Shown: piece by piece, positions 16,199 to 24,810 of the stretch | Position numbering within the stretch: position 1 is the first letter of the stretch | How the letters are laid out: each line of letters starts with the position of its first letter | Assembly: GCA_964528095.1 (NCBI GenBank) | Contig: CAZGSG010000036.1 | Location: 1-27,961 of the forward strand | DNA length: 27,961 nucleotides | Source of the DNA: CAZGSG01 sp964528095 | Lineage (GTDB): Bacteria > Bacteroidota > Bacteroidia > Chitinophagales > Chitinophagaceae | Direction: 5' to 3' | Notes under the pieces: model-generated | What the model saw: only the letters and a program-made list of their open reading frames with translations | Database searches by the model: none | Told to the model about the DNA's origin: nothing | Translations under genes and position numbers: made by a program

Positions 16199-16516
16199 TT
16201 ATTTTTGAGTTTGTTCTTTACGAAACTCATCCAGCCAATTGCTCTCATGATTTACCTTCACCTGGTATATCGTTGTACTTCCTTCAGCAAGTTCTACATC
16301 TGCCAATTCGTAGATCCTTCCACACAATTGCTCAGCTGACTCTGAAGGACAGCCTGAAGGGAGCTCTACATTCTTGCCTTCATAATGCAGGGTGGTACCG
16401 TCGGGGCTGCTGAAAACATAAATATCATCGTTGTTGATCTTATGATCGTCATCTGTAAACGCCGCACTTCCCAGTGCAACAACCAGGGCTATCATGCCAG
16501 TTAAATACTTTTTCAT
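16199..16516 (-). CDS. Small secreted protein, DUF6520-like
   Basis: A 105-residue protein from the ATG at 16516. The frame also opens at an ATG at 16537, which would add MNSIITK ahead of the signal peptide; MKKYLTGMIALVVALGSAAF is the more natural start. The mature part is small and acidic, with NNDDIYVFSSPDGTTLHYEG, two Cys (in PSGCPSE and LCGRIYE) and a C-terminal charged stretch. Small exported proteins of this kind next to a MauE/DoxX-type gene recur in Bacteroidota and match my recollection of DUF6520. The two Cys and the redox-type neighbour suggest a disulfide or redox link, which is inference. It is 38 bases downstream of the MauE-like gene, so the two form an operon. Confidence 0.65.
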   Translation of the reverse strand: MKKYLTGMIALVVALGSAAFTDDDHKINNDDIYVFSSPDGTTLHYEGKNVELPSGCPSESAEQLCGRIYELADVELAEGSTTIYQVKVNHESNWLDEFRKEQTQK

Positions 16517-16554
16517 TTTTGTAATAATTGAATTCATAATTTTCGCCTACTCTG

Positions 16555-17010
16555 TTATACAGGTTTTCGGCTTCGCCTGCTTATTGCAATAAAGAAATTG
16601 AGATTATTGTGATAAAGTAAAATACCTGCACCAGCTAAAATGGTAAAGCATATATTGAATACCAGGTGCCCGGTCCATCCCATCTGCTGTAACACACCAC
16701 CACAGGAGCAGGGGAGATTGCCGCCATGAAATAGCAGCAGGTAGGCCAGGTACAGTGTAAAAATGATCATCAGCAAGAATGAACCATAAAGTCCAGCCAG
16801 TTTCGAATAAGGAGTAATTAAAGCAATTGCTATTAATAATTCTGTAACAGGTAACACCCACGCAAACAACCTGCTATACCCTCCCAGCAGGGGTATCAGC
16901 TGCAGGTAAAGTTCAAATGATCTAAGGTCAAGCAGCTTACTAACCGCAGTGTATACAAATAACATGATCAGTAAAACACAAATGATGTCCAGTCCCAGTT
17001 TTTTACGCAT
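16555..17010 (-). CDS. MauE/DoxX-family redox-associated membrane protein
   Basis: A 151-residue inner-membrane protein with four hydrophobic segments: about 8-26, 45-66, 74-95 and 115-134. The family features are AVSKLLDLRSFELYLQLIPL after helix 1, LPVTELLIAIALI in helix 2, and LPCSCGG with Cys101 and Cys103 in the loop before the last helix. MauE-type proteins are thought to help form or transfer disulfides across the membrane, and the CxC pair suits that. No methylamine dehydrogenase genes are present, so the original MauE function does not apply. It is the first gene of the pair with the DUF6520-like protein. Confidence 0.85.
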   Translation of the reverse strand: MRKKLGLDIICVLLIMLFVYTAVSKLLDLRSFELYLQLIPLLGGYSRLFAWVLPVTELLIAIALITPYSKLAGLYGSFLLMIIFTLYLAYLLLFHGGNLPCSCGGVLQQMGWTGHLVFNICFTILAGAGILLYHNNLNFFIAISRRSRKPV

Positions 17011-17384
17011 AGGTCAACTATTGATTCAATGTATTGGTTGAATAGTATAGTTATGAGATACTATAACAGATCGTAGTAGCCTGATAAATGATCATCGCGC
17101 CTGCGTTGTTTTATCCGTAAACCCGCCATTGTACAGGCAATAGAATCTACCTGTAACAATCCTTTTCCGATTGTTATTATTTTTTTCATTCTCCGATCAA
17201 TACTAAACAGTTTTTTGTACTTTACGGTTACTTTATCTCTCCATAAACCGGTTAATACCTGCTTCCGTATAGATAACACCGGGTAAACAAAATCAGTCCT
17301 ACCCTGTAATTAAGTTTTTTCCTTCCCGAATGAACTATTCCCGTTGCTGTCTATACATTCATTAAATCAACTTATGTATGTTCA
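17011..17384. other. Divergent control region between the MauE-like gene and the sigma factor gene
   Basis: No supported gene lies here. A minus-strand frame at 17061-17279 has no recognisable features and a very basic composition. A small inverted repeat, ATTCAA and TTGAAT with 8 bases between, lies about 15 bases upstream of the MauE-like ATG. The region must hold the promoters of both divergent genes, but I see no clean TTTG / TAnnTTTG pair in it. Confidence 0.35.
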
Positions 17385-17945
17385 ATGGCTATATCACCTA
17401 TGGAAATAAATGCTGAGCTTTTTCAGAGTTTAGGTAAAGGCTCCGAAGACGCATTGAAAATTATTTATGCACGTTGTGCTTCTCAATTGATGGACTATAG
17501 CTTCGGGATCATTGCAGATAAGGACCTGGCAAGGGAAGTGGTCATGGATACTCTGCATGCCCTATGGGAAAACAGGAAGGCTGTTTCTAAAATGGATAAA
17601 CCTGTCGGCTGGTTATTTAAAACGGCCTATCATAAATCATTAAACAAATTAAGAAGCGAGAAAAGAAGAAGGATTGATCCAATCGGGGATGATCTTGTAC
17701 TCGCCGATGCTGTTACACATGGCCATCATCTTGAGCTTAAAGAGTTCCACCGCCAGGTAGACCAGGCTATCAATCAATTACCGGAACAGCAGCAAAAAAT
17801 CATACGACTAAGCCGCGATCATGGGCTGAGCCGAAAGGAAATCGCGGCACATTGCAAGCTTTCGGAGAGCACTGTAAAAAATCATATCACTAAAGCGTAT
17901 AAAAAAATGAGGAGTATACTGGGGAATAATCTGGGCATTGACTGA
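17385..17945 (+). CDS. FecI-type ECF RNA polymerase sigma factor
   Basis: A 186-residue sigma-70 family protein. Region 2 spans about residues 22-92 (ALKIIYARCASQLMDYSFGI, AREVVMDTLHALWENR, then VGWLFKTAYHKSLNKLRSEK), and region 4 spans about 125-177 (INQLPEQQQKIIRLSRDHGL, then SRKEIAAHCKLSESTVKNHI), the latter with the DNA-recognition helix. It lacks region 3, as ECF factors do. An ATG five codons later is an alternative start. It would direct RNA polymerase to a few genes, most likely including the nearby fucosidase and SusC genes, when released by the FecR-type protein encoded 41 bases downstream. No recognisable target promoter is conserved by eye. Confidence 0.92.
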   Translation: MAISPMEINAELFQSLGKGSEDALKIIYARCASQLMDYSFGIIADKDLAREVVMDTLHALWENRKAVSKMDKPVGWLFKTAYHKSLNKLRSEKRRRIDPIGDDLVLADAVTHGHHLELKEFHRQVDQAINQLPEQQQKIIRLSRDHGLSRKEIAAHCKLSESTVKNHITKAYKKMRSILGNNLGID

Positions 17946-17986
17946 CGCGATACCAGGATTGACAAAATAATATTAAAAGCATTCAA

Positions 17987-19165
17987 ATGAATTATCGTCC
18001 TGAATACATAAAAGAATTGCTGCAGAAACATATGGAGCAGCAATTAACGGCTGCAGAGCAGGAAAAACTGTTATTGCTGCTTGATCTATATGATGATGAA
18101 GAGATCAGCAGCCTGTTGCAGCAAATTGAACCCACGACCGATAACATGCAGTTACAACAGAACTGGGAAATGCCACCTTATTCGGAATTGGGCGACCGTA
18201 TTCATAAGCCGGTACCTGGAAAAATCAAACAATTCTTACAAAAGATACTTTACAATGTCACGAATGGTATTGTTATTATTGTATGTGCTGTTGCGATCTT
18301 CTGGCTGGTAAGTCGCCCTGGTGATATTATATATAGCTGTGGAGACCTGCCTGGTAATGCCGAAACCCCGACGAATAAATATACATGCAGGCTTGTAATG
18401 GCAAACGGCGATACCGTCCTTATAGACAGCAATGCCAGGGGTTTGACAAAACGGGACGGTAATAATGAGATCAGTATCACCGATTCGGGAGTTGTAGTGT
18501 ACAAACGAATAAGCGAAACAATAATCGATGATACCGGTGGGCCGTTTTTTGGAAGCATAATTACCGGTAAAGGTTCGCAATACCGGGTAGTGTTGCCCGA
18601 TGGCACCAAAGTTCGTTTGAATGCTGCTACCAGTATACGTTTTGCGACTTCACTTACAACAAACGAACGAATAGTTGAAATGACCGGTGAGGCGTACTTC
18701 GATATTGCCTATGATGAACACCGCCCTTTTTTAATAAATACAGGCAAAGTACAAACCCGTTCAACAGCCGGACGGCTGAACATCCGTGCTTATTCACCCG
18801 CTGTTGTCGCTACACTTATTGAGGGCGACCTGGCATTAACAGATAGCGCGGGAAATATACTGTTGAAGCCAGGCCGGAAAGCGATGGTCGGAAAAGACAA
18901 TTCCATAAAACAGGCAAAGGCAGATACCATACAGGCTATATCATGGAAAAATGCGTGGCGCATTTATCCAAAGCTATCTATGAAGGAGTTTGTACAGGAT
19001 ATGGCAAGATGGTACGATCTCGAGATCGTCAATATGGGTTGCGTCAGGGGGGGCATATCGGTTGGCTTATGTTATGATACGCCATTAGAGGAAGTACTAA
19101 AAATATTCAGAGAGGCAGGTTTGCGTTTTAAAAGAGTGGGAAAGCAGGTTATTTTTTGTAAATAA
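17987..19165 (+). CDS. FecR-type anti-sigma factor with DUF4974 domain
   Basis: A 392-residue inner-membrane protein. The first 85 residues are cytoplasmic and should bind the sigma factor. One membrane helix lies at about 92-109 (TNGIVIIVCAVAIFWLVS). The periplasmic FecR domain is at about 190-290 (YRVVLPDGTKVRLNAATSIR, then VEMTGEAYFDIAYDEHRPF), and the C-terminal DUF4974 region at about 327-392 (MKEFVQDMARWYDLEIV, then PLEEVLKIFREAGLRFK). In this family contact of the C-terminal region with the STN domain of a TonB-dependent receptor triggers release of the sigma factor. No receptor in the window has an STN domain, so its partner must be elsewhere or the mechanism differs. Confidence 0.92.
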   Translation: MNYRPEYIKELLQKHMEQQLTAAEQEKLLLLLDLYDDEEISSLLQQIEPTTDNMQLQQNWEMPPYSELGDRIHKPVPGKIKQFLQKILYNVTNGIVIIVCAVAIFWLVSRPGDIIYSCGDLPGNAETPTNKYTCRLVMANGDTVLIDSNARGLTKRDGNNEISITDSGVVVYKRISETIIDDTGGPFFGSIITGKGSQYRVVLPDGTKVRLNAATSIRFATSLTTNERIVEMTGEAYFDIAYDEHRPFLINTGKVQTRSTAGRLNIRAYSPAVVATLIEGDLALTDSAGNILLKPGRKAMVGKDNSIKQAKADTIQAISWKNAWRIYPKLSMKEFVQDMARWYDLEIVNMGCVRGGISVGLCYDTPLEEVLKIFREAGLRFKRVGKQVIFCK

Positions 19166-19320
19166 AAGATGGTAGCTAACTGAATTTTATAGGAATCATA
19201 GGTAATTTTTTACCAATTACAGGCAAGCGGGTAACATTTATCCTTGTTTCTGTTTTTTAGTTTTATACAATCATTATCGCTCTCATTTTACGATTGCTGG
19301 AACTAAATAATAATTGCCTT

Positions 19321-21141
19321 ATGAGCATCTGTAGTTGCAATAACCTGCTTAAAAGCGGGCAAAGCGTATTTTCGTTTCTTTTCCTGATTATTATATTCTG
19401 CGGATGTGCAGGAGAAGATCAAAAAGAAAATAAAGACCAGCAAACACACGCATCTGCTCTTCAGCGATTCAGGGAGCTTAAATATGGCGCATTTATTCAC
19501 TGGACACCTGCTACACAGATTGGAAAAGAAGTGAGCTTCTCCCGCAATGTGGCTATTCCCGCTTCAGCATACGATAGTTTGTATACAACATTTAATCCTG
19601 TAGGCTTTAACGCGGAGGAATGGGTAAAGACGCTGAAGGAAGCCGGCTTCCGGTATGTGGTCTTTGTACCCAAACATCATGACGGGTTTAATATGTGGGA
19701 TACAAAACTCTCTGCTTACAATATCATGCATTCGCCCTTTAATCGGGATGTGATAAAAGAATTTGCGGCAGCGTGTAAAAAATATGAACTACCTCTCTGT
19801 TTATATTATTCTATTGTGGATTATTATCAACCGGATTGCATTCCCTATGATATGCGATTTGTAGGTGACTACGGAGGCCCCGGTTATAAACTGCCTGCAG
19901 GACAGACACCCGATTATGAAAGGTATGTACAATACATGAAGGGTCAACTAAAAGAGCTGACGGAGAACTATGGCCCTTTTTTGGGTTGGTGGTTTGATGG
20001 TGGCTGGCAACGATCATGGACGAAAGAACATGGCACTGATCTATTCAATTACATGCGAGATTTACAACCGGATGTGCTCATGAGTCACCGGGTAGGCACC
20101 GCGTATAACGATAGTGTGTATTTACCAACCTGGTTTCCCGATGAAAAAAATCGTGTGGGAGACTATGCGGTGCTGGAAGCAGATATGCCCCGTTTCAATC
20201 GCGATATCCCCTGGGAATATACCAGGCCGGCGAATGGCCGTTCTTATAGCTGGACACCGGGTGAATATACTTCTATACAGGTCTGGATAGACGATCTCGT
20301 CAAATCAGCATGCGGCGATGGAAATTTTATATTGGGAGTAAGCGGAACTCCAGAAGGCAGATTTGAACCGAAGCTGATCGACCGGTTTCGTGAAATGGGC
20401 GCATGGTTGAAACAGTATGGTGAAAGTATTTTCGAAACCCGGGGCGGTCCTTTTATCAGGAACAGTTTGTACGGCAGTACCTGTAAGAAGAATAAGATCT
20501 ATCTGCATGTATTTAAAAAAGACACGAGTATTATTCTCCCTCCACTCAATAAAAAAATAATTAAAAGCCGGATGCTCAACGGTGGCGTAGTAAAAATTAA
20601 GCAAACCGATACAGGAATAACTGTTGTTATTGGGGAAAATGATATTGAAAGTCCTGTTACCATAGTAGAAATTGAACTGGATGGATCTGCAGAAGATATA
20701 AAACCACTGGGGGAAATACCAGTGAACAGGAGTGTAATAGTTACCACTTCGGCTTCCGGACAAACAACTGCGACACTTAGTGCAGATGGTGATATGTCCA
20801 CCGCATGGAAAGCAGATGGAAAAGAACGGCAACCGTGGATCACATATGACCTGGGTAAAGAACAATCGATTTCAAGAGCTATTTTATTCGAAGGTAGCGA
20901 GGAAGGACAATACAACCATATACGAGCGGCGCGAATACAGGCGATGATAAATGGAGAATGGAAAACAATTAAAGAGATTGCTGCATGGGGGAATGGGTCT
21001 CCGCAATTTAGCGAATGGCCTTTATCTGTTTCTTTCCCGGAGATAAGATTTGACCCGGTTACTACACGTTACGTGCGGCTGCAGATCATGCAGGCAAACG
21101 GCGCGCCGGTGGTACATGAGTTTGAGGTGTACCGGTTTTGA
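19321..21141 (+). CDS. GH29 alpha-L-fucosidase lipoprotein with C-terminal discoidin-like domain
   Basis: A 606-residue protein from the ATG at 19321. The frame extends upstream to a TTG at 19294, but the ATG gives a normal lipoprotein signal with Cys in FCGC (about residue 29). Catalytic GH29 features: the fucose-contacting His60 in YGAFIHW, the KHHDGF motif (His119-His120), and the predicted nucleophile Asp226 in LGWWFDGGW. The GH29 core runs to about 380 and ends with ACGDGNFILGVSGTPEGRF. A small beta domain follows, then a discoidin/F5-8C-type domain (about 475-603, STAWKADGKERQPWITYDLG) that may bind glycan. It should remove alpha-L-fucose at the cell surface or in the periplasm. Linkage and acceptor are unknown. 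It follows the FecR gene by 155 bases and precedes a close paralog. Confidence 0.93.
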   Translation: MSICSCNNLLKSGQSVFSFLFLIIIFCGCAGEDQKENKDQQTHASALQRFRELKYGAFIHWTPATQIGKEVSFSRNVAIPASAYDSLYTTFNPVGFNAEEWVKTLKEAGFRYVVFVPKHHDGFNMWDTKLSAYNIMHSPFNRDVIKEFAAACKKYELPLCLYYSIVDYYQPDCIPYDMRFVGDYGGPGYKLPAGQTPDYERYVQYMKGQLKELTENYGPFLGWWFDGGWQRSWTKEHGTDLFNYMRDLQPDVLMSHRVGTAYNDSVYLPTWFPDEKNRVGDYAVLEADMPRFNRDIPWEYTRPANGRSYSWTPGEYTSIQVWIDDLVKSACGDGNFILGVSGTPEGRFEPKLIDRFREMGAWLKQYGESIFETRGGPFIRNSLYGSTCKKNKIYLHVFKKDTSIILPPLNKKIIKSRMLNGGVVKIKQTDTGITVVIGENDIESPVTIVEIELDGSAEDIKPLGEIPVNRSVIVTTSASGQTTATLSADGDMSTAWKADGKERQPWITYDLGKEQSISRAILFEGSEEGQYNHIRAARIQAMINGEWKTIKEIAAWGNGSPQFSEWPLSVSFPEIRFDPVTTRYVRLQIMQANGAPVVHEFEVYRF

Positions 21142-21373
21142 GACGGGAAATGGTTGTTCGATACCGGGGCAGCTGAGAAAAGCAACTAAAGAATACTAAT
21201 AACTATTTGACCGTTTCTATAAATCGAAGGGTAATAGGCAGTAACGACACTATTTACATCTATATAGAAAGCAGGTTTGATTGTAATCTTTCCTGGCTTC
21301 TTTTCTCTTCAGTGCGAAGCCCGCTTTGAATATATTGAACTCTCTATAATAAAAACGGAAGACTTTTCATCGG

Positions 21374-23224
21374 ATGCCTAAACTCATTATTTACATGCAA
21401 CACTACCAACTACTAAAACCAGTTAAAATAATATTGTTGCTGTTGATCAGCATCTTTTTTTATCAATGCTCGGATCATCCCCGGAAGACCGTAACAGATT
21501 CAGAAGATCCTGCGACCAGTGAAAGAATAGCCGCACTAAAAAAATTCCGGGATCTCAAATACGGGGCGTTGGTCTCTTTTTCACCCGCAACCCTGGTAGG
21601 AAAAGAATTCAGCTTTTCCAGAAACATGACTGTCCCGGTGGGGATATACGATTCATTGTACAGGAACTTCAACCCCACAGAGTTTGATGCGGAAGAATGG
21701 GTGCGCATGTTCAAAGACGTAGGTTTCCGGTACATTGTATTTGTTACCAAACACCACGACGGGTTTTCTTTATGGGATACAAAGGTCTCCGATTACAATA
21801 TCATGCATTCACCGTTTGCGAGAGATATTGTTAAGGAAATTACCACCGCATGTAAAAAGCTGGACATGCCCCTGGTACTCTACTACTCTATAGCCGATTT
21901 TTATCAACCAGATTGTGAGCCCTATCCTTATGATTTGTTTGGTGGAAACTATGGCGGACCTGGTTATCTTTTACCGGAAGGAAAGAAACCGGATTATAAT
22001 CGTTACATAGACTATATGAAAAGCCAGCTGAAAGAACTTACCAATAACTACGGGCCTGTGCTGGGCTGGTGGTTTGACGGAGGCTGGCAATCTACCTGGA
22101 CAACGGAAAGAGGAAAAGACCTCGTTAATTATATGCACGAACTGCAACCCGATGCGCTGTTGAACCAACGTATAGAGGCCGCCTATAACGACAGCGTATA
22201 TATTCCTACCTGGTTTACTTCGGACAAAAAAAGGCTAACAGATTTTGCTGTACTGGAATTGGATATGCCGCGTTTCAATAGAGATATTGCCTGGGAATAT
22301 ACACAGCCTGCCAATGGGAGATCTTATAGCTGGACGCCTGGTGCTTATGCGGAGATCAACAACTGGATCAGCTATATTGTTAAATCTGCATGCGGGGATG
22401 GTAATTTCATACTCGGCATAAGCCCGCCATCCAACGGCCGTTTTGAGCCAATGCTGGTAGATAAGATGAAGCAAATGAATACCTGGCTAAAACAATATGG
22501 AGAAAGTATTTTCGAAACGCGTGGCGGACCTTATAAAAGAACCGATCTGTATGGAAGCACCTGCAAAGACAAAACCATCTATCTGCATGTTTTCAAAACA
22601 GATACAGGGCGTATTGTTATTCCACCACTACCACATAAGATAGCAAACTACAGCCTGCTCAATGGAGGCAGGATCGACCTCGAACAAACGGACAAAACAA
22701 TCAGTTTTAAAATAGGCCGGTATGACTTTCAAACGCCGACCACTATCGTTAAGCTTGAACTGGACGGTAACGCTGAAGAAATACAACCGATCGGAGAAAT
22801 GCCGGTAAACAGGAATGCCGTTATCAGTTCATCCAATAAAGAACAGGCTGGTGCCAGGAACACAGCAGATGGTAACATGTCTACTTATTGGAAAGCAGAA
22901 GGCAATAATCAACAACCCTGGATAGAATATGACCTGGGCAAAGAATACCCCATCTCAAGAGCTATTCTTTTTGAAGGTGAGTATGAAGCACAATATTCAA
23001 ATATCCGCAGTTTTTCCATACAGGTCAAAACAGGCGGAGTATGGAAAACAATAAAGGAAGTAAAATCCTGGGGGCCGGGAACAAACGTGTTCAATGCATG
23101 GCCTATATCCATATTCCACCCGGAAATAAGGTTTGATACTATTACCGCACGGTACGTACGCCTGCTGGTAACCGGTTATACAGGTGATCCTGTCATTCAT
23201 GAAGTGGAGATATATGAAAGATAA
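21374..23224 (+). CDS. GH29-family paralog with altered active-site motif
   Basis: A 616-residue lipoprotein (Cys32 in FFYQC); an ATG seven codons later at 21395 is an equally good start. It matches the preceding fucosidase along its whole length, including the discoidin-like end, with well over half of the residues identical by eye. The KHHDGF motif (His127-His128) and the predicted nucleophile Asp235 in LGWWFDGGW are kept. However, the usual FIHW segment reads LVSF here, so the active-site His of the family is replaced by Ser68 and the adjacent Trp by Phe. In characterised GH29 enzymes that His contacts the fucose ring. The protein may be weak, changed in specificity, or a binding protein. 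It lies 232 bases after its paralog, with room for its own promoter. Confidence 0.9.
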   Translation: MPKLIIYMQHYQLLKPVKIILLLLISIFFYQCSDHPRKTVTDSEDPATSERIAALKKFRDLKYGALVSFSPATLVGKEFSFSRNMTVPVGIYDSLYRNFNPTEFDAEEWVRMFKDVGFRYIVFVTKHHDGFSLWDTKVSDYNIMHSPFARDIVKEITTACKKLDMPLVLYYSIADFYQPDCEPYPYDLFGGNYGGPGYLLPEGKKPDYNRYIDYMKSQLKELTNNYGPVLGWWFDGGWQSTWTTERGKDLVNYMHELQPDALLNQRIEAAYNDSVYIPTWFTSDKKRLTDFAVLELDMPRFNRDIAWEYTQPANGRSYSWTPGAYAEINNWISYIVKSACGDGNFILGISPPSNGRFEPMLVDKMKQMNTWLKQYGESIFETRGGPYKRTDLYGSTCKDKTIYLHVFKTDTGRIVIPPLPHKIANYSLLNGGRIDLEQTDKTISFKIGRYDFQTPTTIVKLELDGNAEEIQPIGEMPVNRNAVISSSNKEQAGARNTADGNMSTYWKAEGNNQQPWIEYDLGKEYPISRAILFEGEYEAQYSNIRSFSIQVKTGGVWKTIKEVKSWGPGTNVFNAWPISIFHPEIRFDTITARYVRLLVTGYTGDPVIHEVEIYER

Positions 23225-23332
23225 TGCCACCAGGTAAAATCAATCTTTCAAAATGTTGATACAGGATATAAGCTATTGTTTAAACTATAATCTTCAAATA
23301 AAGGCAATCTTAAGGGGTTAAGTAAACTAAGT

Positions 23333-23452
23333 ATGAGACTATTTATCTGTATAGTTGGTCGTATTATTTTTTTATTGTCACCTGTTGCTGCACAACAAAA
23401 AACTGTTAATGGGGCCAGGCCTAATACTCTTTTTTTATTCGCTCAGTGTTAG
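23333..23452 (+). pseudogene. 5' remnant of a secreted sulfatase gene
   Basis: An ATG at 23333 opens a 39-codon frame: a signal peptide (MRLFICIVGRIIFLLSPVAA, cleavage before QQ) followed by ARPNTLFLFA, then QC and TAG at 23450-23452. The segment RPNxLFxFAD is the start of the alkaline-phosphatase-type sulfatase domain, where the Asp after FA binds the catalytic calcium. Here the frame loses that Asp and stops, and the rest of the roughly 450-500 residue enzyme is missing. The last four bases overlap the 3' end of the oppositely oriented gene at 23449. This looks like the scar of a deletion or rearrangement that removed a sulfatase from the locus. Confidence 0.7.
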
Positions 23453-24597
23453 TCCAGTTGCTGCAGGGAAAACCGAATCAACTGGATCGCTTCTTTTTTC
23501 CTGGAGATTATTATATACATATCACCATTGTATATTACTGTATTTGGATAGCCATATTCATTGCCCTTCCAGCTACCGTATGCCGGATGAGGGTAAGCCT
23601 CATCAGCAATAATATAACTTTTAGTGAAATAACGGCCATCTGCTGAAAGTGAAAGCACAAGCGGTGTACGGGCATATGGATGTAATGTATCAGGTGTGCC
23701 TGCATAATAGTATTGTTGATCGAGCAATTTTCCAAAATGAAATTTTGTGTCGTTATCAGTAAAAGCTGTTTCCCTGGGCATGCCCCAGCTTTTACCTGCA
23801 TCTTTACTTTCTGTCAGCCATAAATTTCCCCTCCATCCCGCACCGGCCACACGCAGCAGCATATGCAGTGTGCTATCGGCGGTTTGGAAAAATGAACCTT
23901 CACATACTGGTGCTATACCGTGTTTGGCAGCAAGCCCGGCAAAAAGGATTCCGTTGTCTTCTGTATAGGTCTCCCGTGGATAAAAACTGCTCAGCACCCA
24001 CCCGCTGAGACCGCGGTAATCATCAGTATAAGGAAAACAATAATTACCGCTGATCACCAATCTGCCATTCATTAATTTCTGCGGACCATGATTGGGTATT
24101 ACCGGCACATGCAGATCTATTGCTTCTCCCCAATGTTCGCCATCCGTGCTTAGCCTCGCCCAAAGCCTTGTATTTTTATAAAAAGGAGAGTATTCCCCAT
24201 AATAGACTACCAGTGTGTCATTGTATTGGTGAAAACCCGCCGCTGTTAATATATTCAATGAATCACTGCGATAAACTGACGGGCTCGCCAATACCGCTGG
24301 TGTCGACCAATGATAAAAATCATCGGAACTTGCTACCAATACCCGTTGCCCGGGTTTATCCTCGTAACTGTAACCATTGCTCCAACACGCCACGAGTTTA
24401 TTCTTAAAAATGGTTATGGAAGGGTGATGAGAATAAAACCAGCTTTTTCCCGGCACATGTAACAATACATTTTCTACTTTGAGTTTCGGGTGATATGGTT
24501 CCTCCATGTAAGTATTTGTTACCTGTTGCGCGGATATTTTGCCGGAAAATAAGCCTGCCAGAATCACCCAGCCATATGACATGATCAGTGATTTCAT
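23449..24597 (-). CDS. Secreted sialidase-fold (Asp-box) protein, probable glycoside hydrolase
   Basis: A 382-residue protein with signal peptide ending near ISA-QQ (residue 23). The mature part has the repeated motifs of a BNR/Asp-box beta-propeller: SKDAGKSW at about 264-271 fits the S-x-D-x-G-x-x-W consensus, and SSDDFYHW (90-97) and STDGEHW (150-156) are degenerate copies. Repeats of 'LVxxWSNGY', 'VVYYGEYSPF' and 'LVISGNYCFPY' mark the blades. The fold is that of sialidases and related exo-enzymes, but the FRIP and Arg-triad motifs of true GH33 sialidases are not evident, so sialic acid is not assured as substrate. It points against its neighbours in the fucose-associated locus, between a sulfatase remnant and a SusC gene. 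Confidence 0.75.
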   Translation of the reverse strand: MKSLIMSYGWVILAGLFSGKISAQQVTNTYMEEPYHPKLKVENVLLHVPGKSWFYSHHPSITIFKNKLVACWSNGYSYEDKPGQRVLVASSDDFYHWSTPAVLASPSVYRSDSLNILTAAGFHQYNDTLVVYYGEYSPFYKNTRLWARLSTDGEHWGEAIDLHVPVIPNHGPQKLMNGRLVISGNYCFPYTDDYRGLSGWVLSSFYPRETYTEDNGILFAGLAAKHGIAPVCEGSFFQTADSTLHMLLRVAGAGWRGNLWLTESKDAGKSWGMPRETAFTDNDTKFHFGKLLDQQYYYAGTPDTLHPYARTPLVLSLSADGRYFTKSYIIADEAYPHPAYGSWKGNEYGYPNTVIYNGDMYIIISRKKEAIQLIRFSLQQLD

Positions 24598-24810
24598 TTA
24601 TACGGGTTATTATTCTAAGGTAAGAATGTAGATAAATTAAAATATGTACTGCTGACCCTGATTTATAATGATCTTACCCTGCCCACCCCGGATGATATAT
24701 TGAACCAAAAAGGATAATAACTGGCGATAAGGGGTTAATTCCATGATATTTTGCTGTAATGGGCCGGGTTACTTTTATCATAGATTGCTAAATCTTAAAC
24801 TTTCTGCTGT

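Noticed and set aside
17061..17279. 72-codon minus-strand frame upstream of the MauE-like gene
   Set aside because: Very basic, no recognisable motif, and it fills the space needed for two divergent promoters.
23449..24597. True GH33 sialidase
   Set aside because: Asp-box motifs are present, but the FRIP motif and catalytic Arg triad are not evident by eye.
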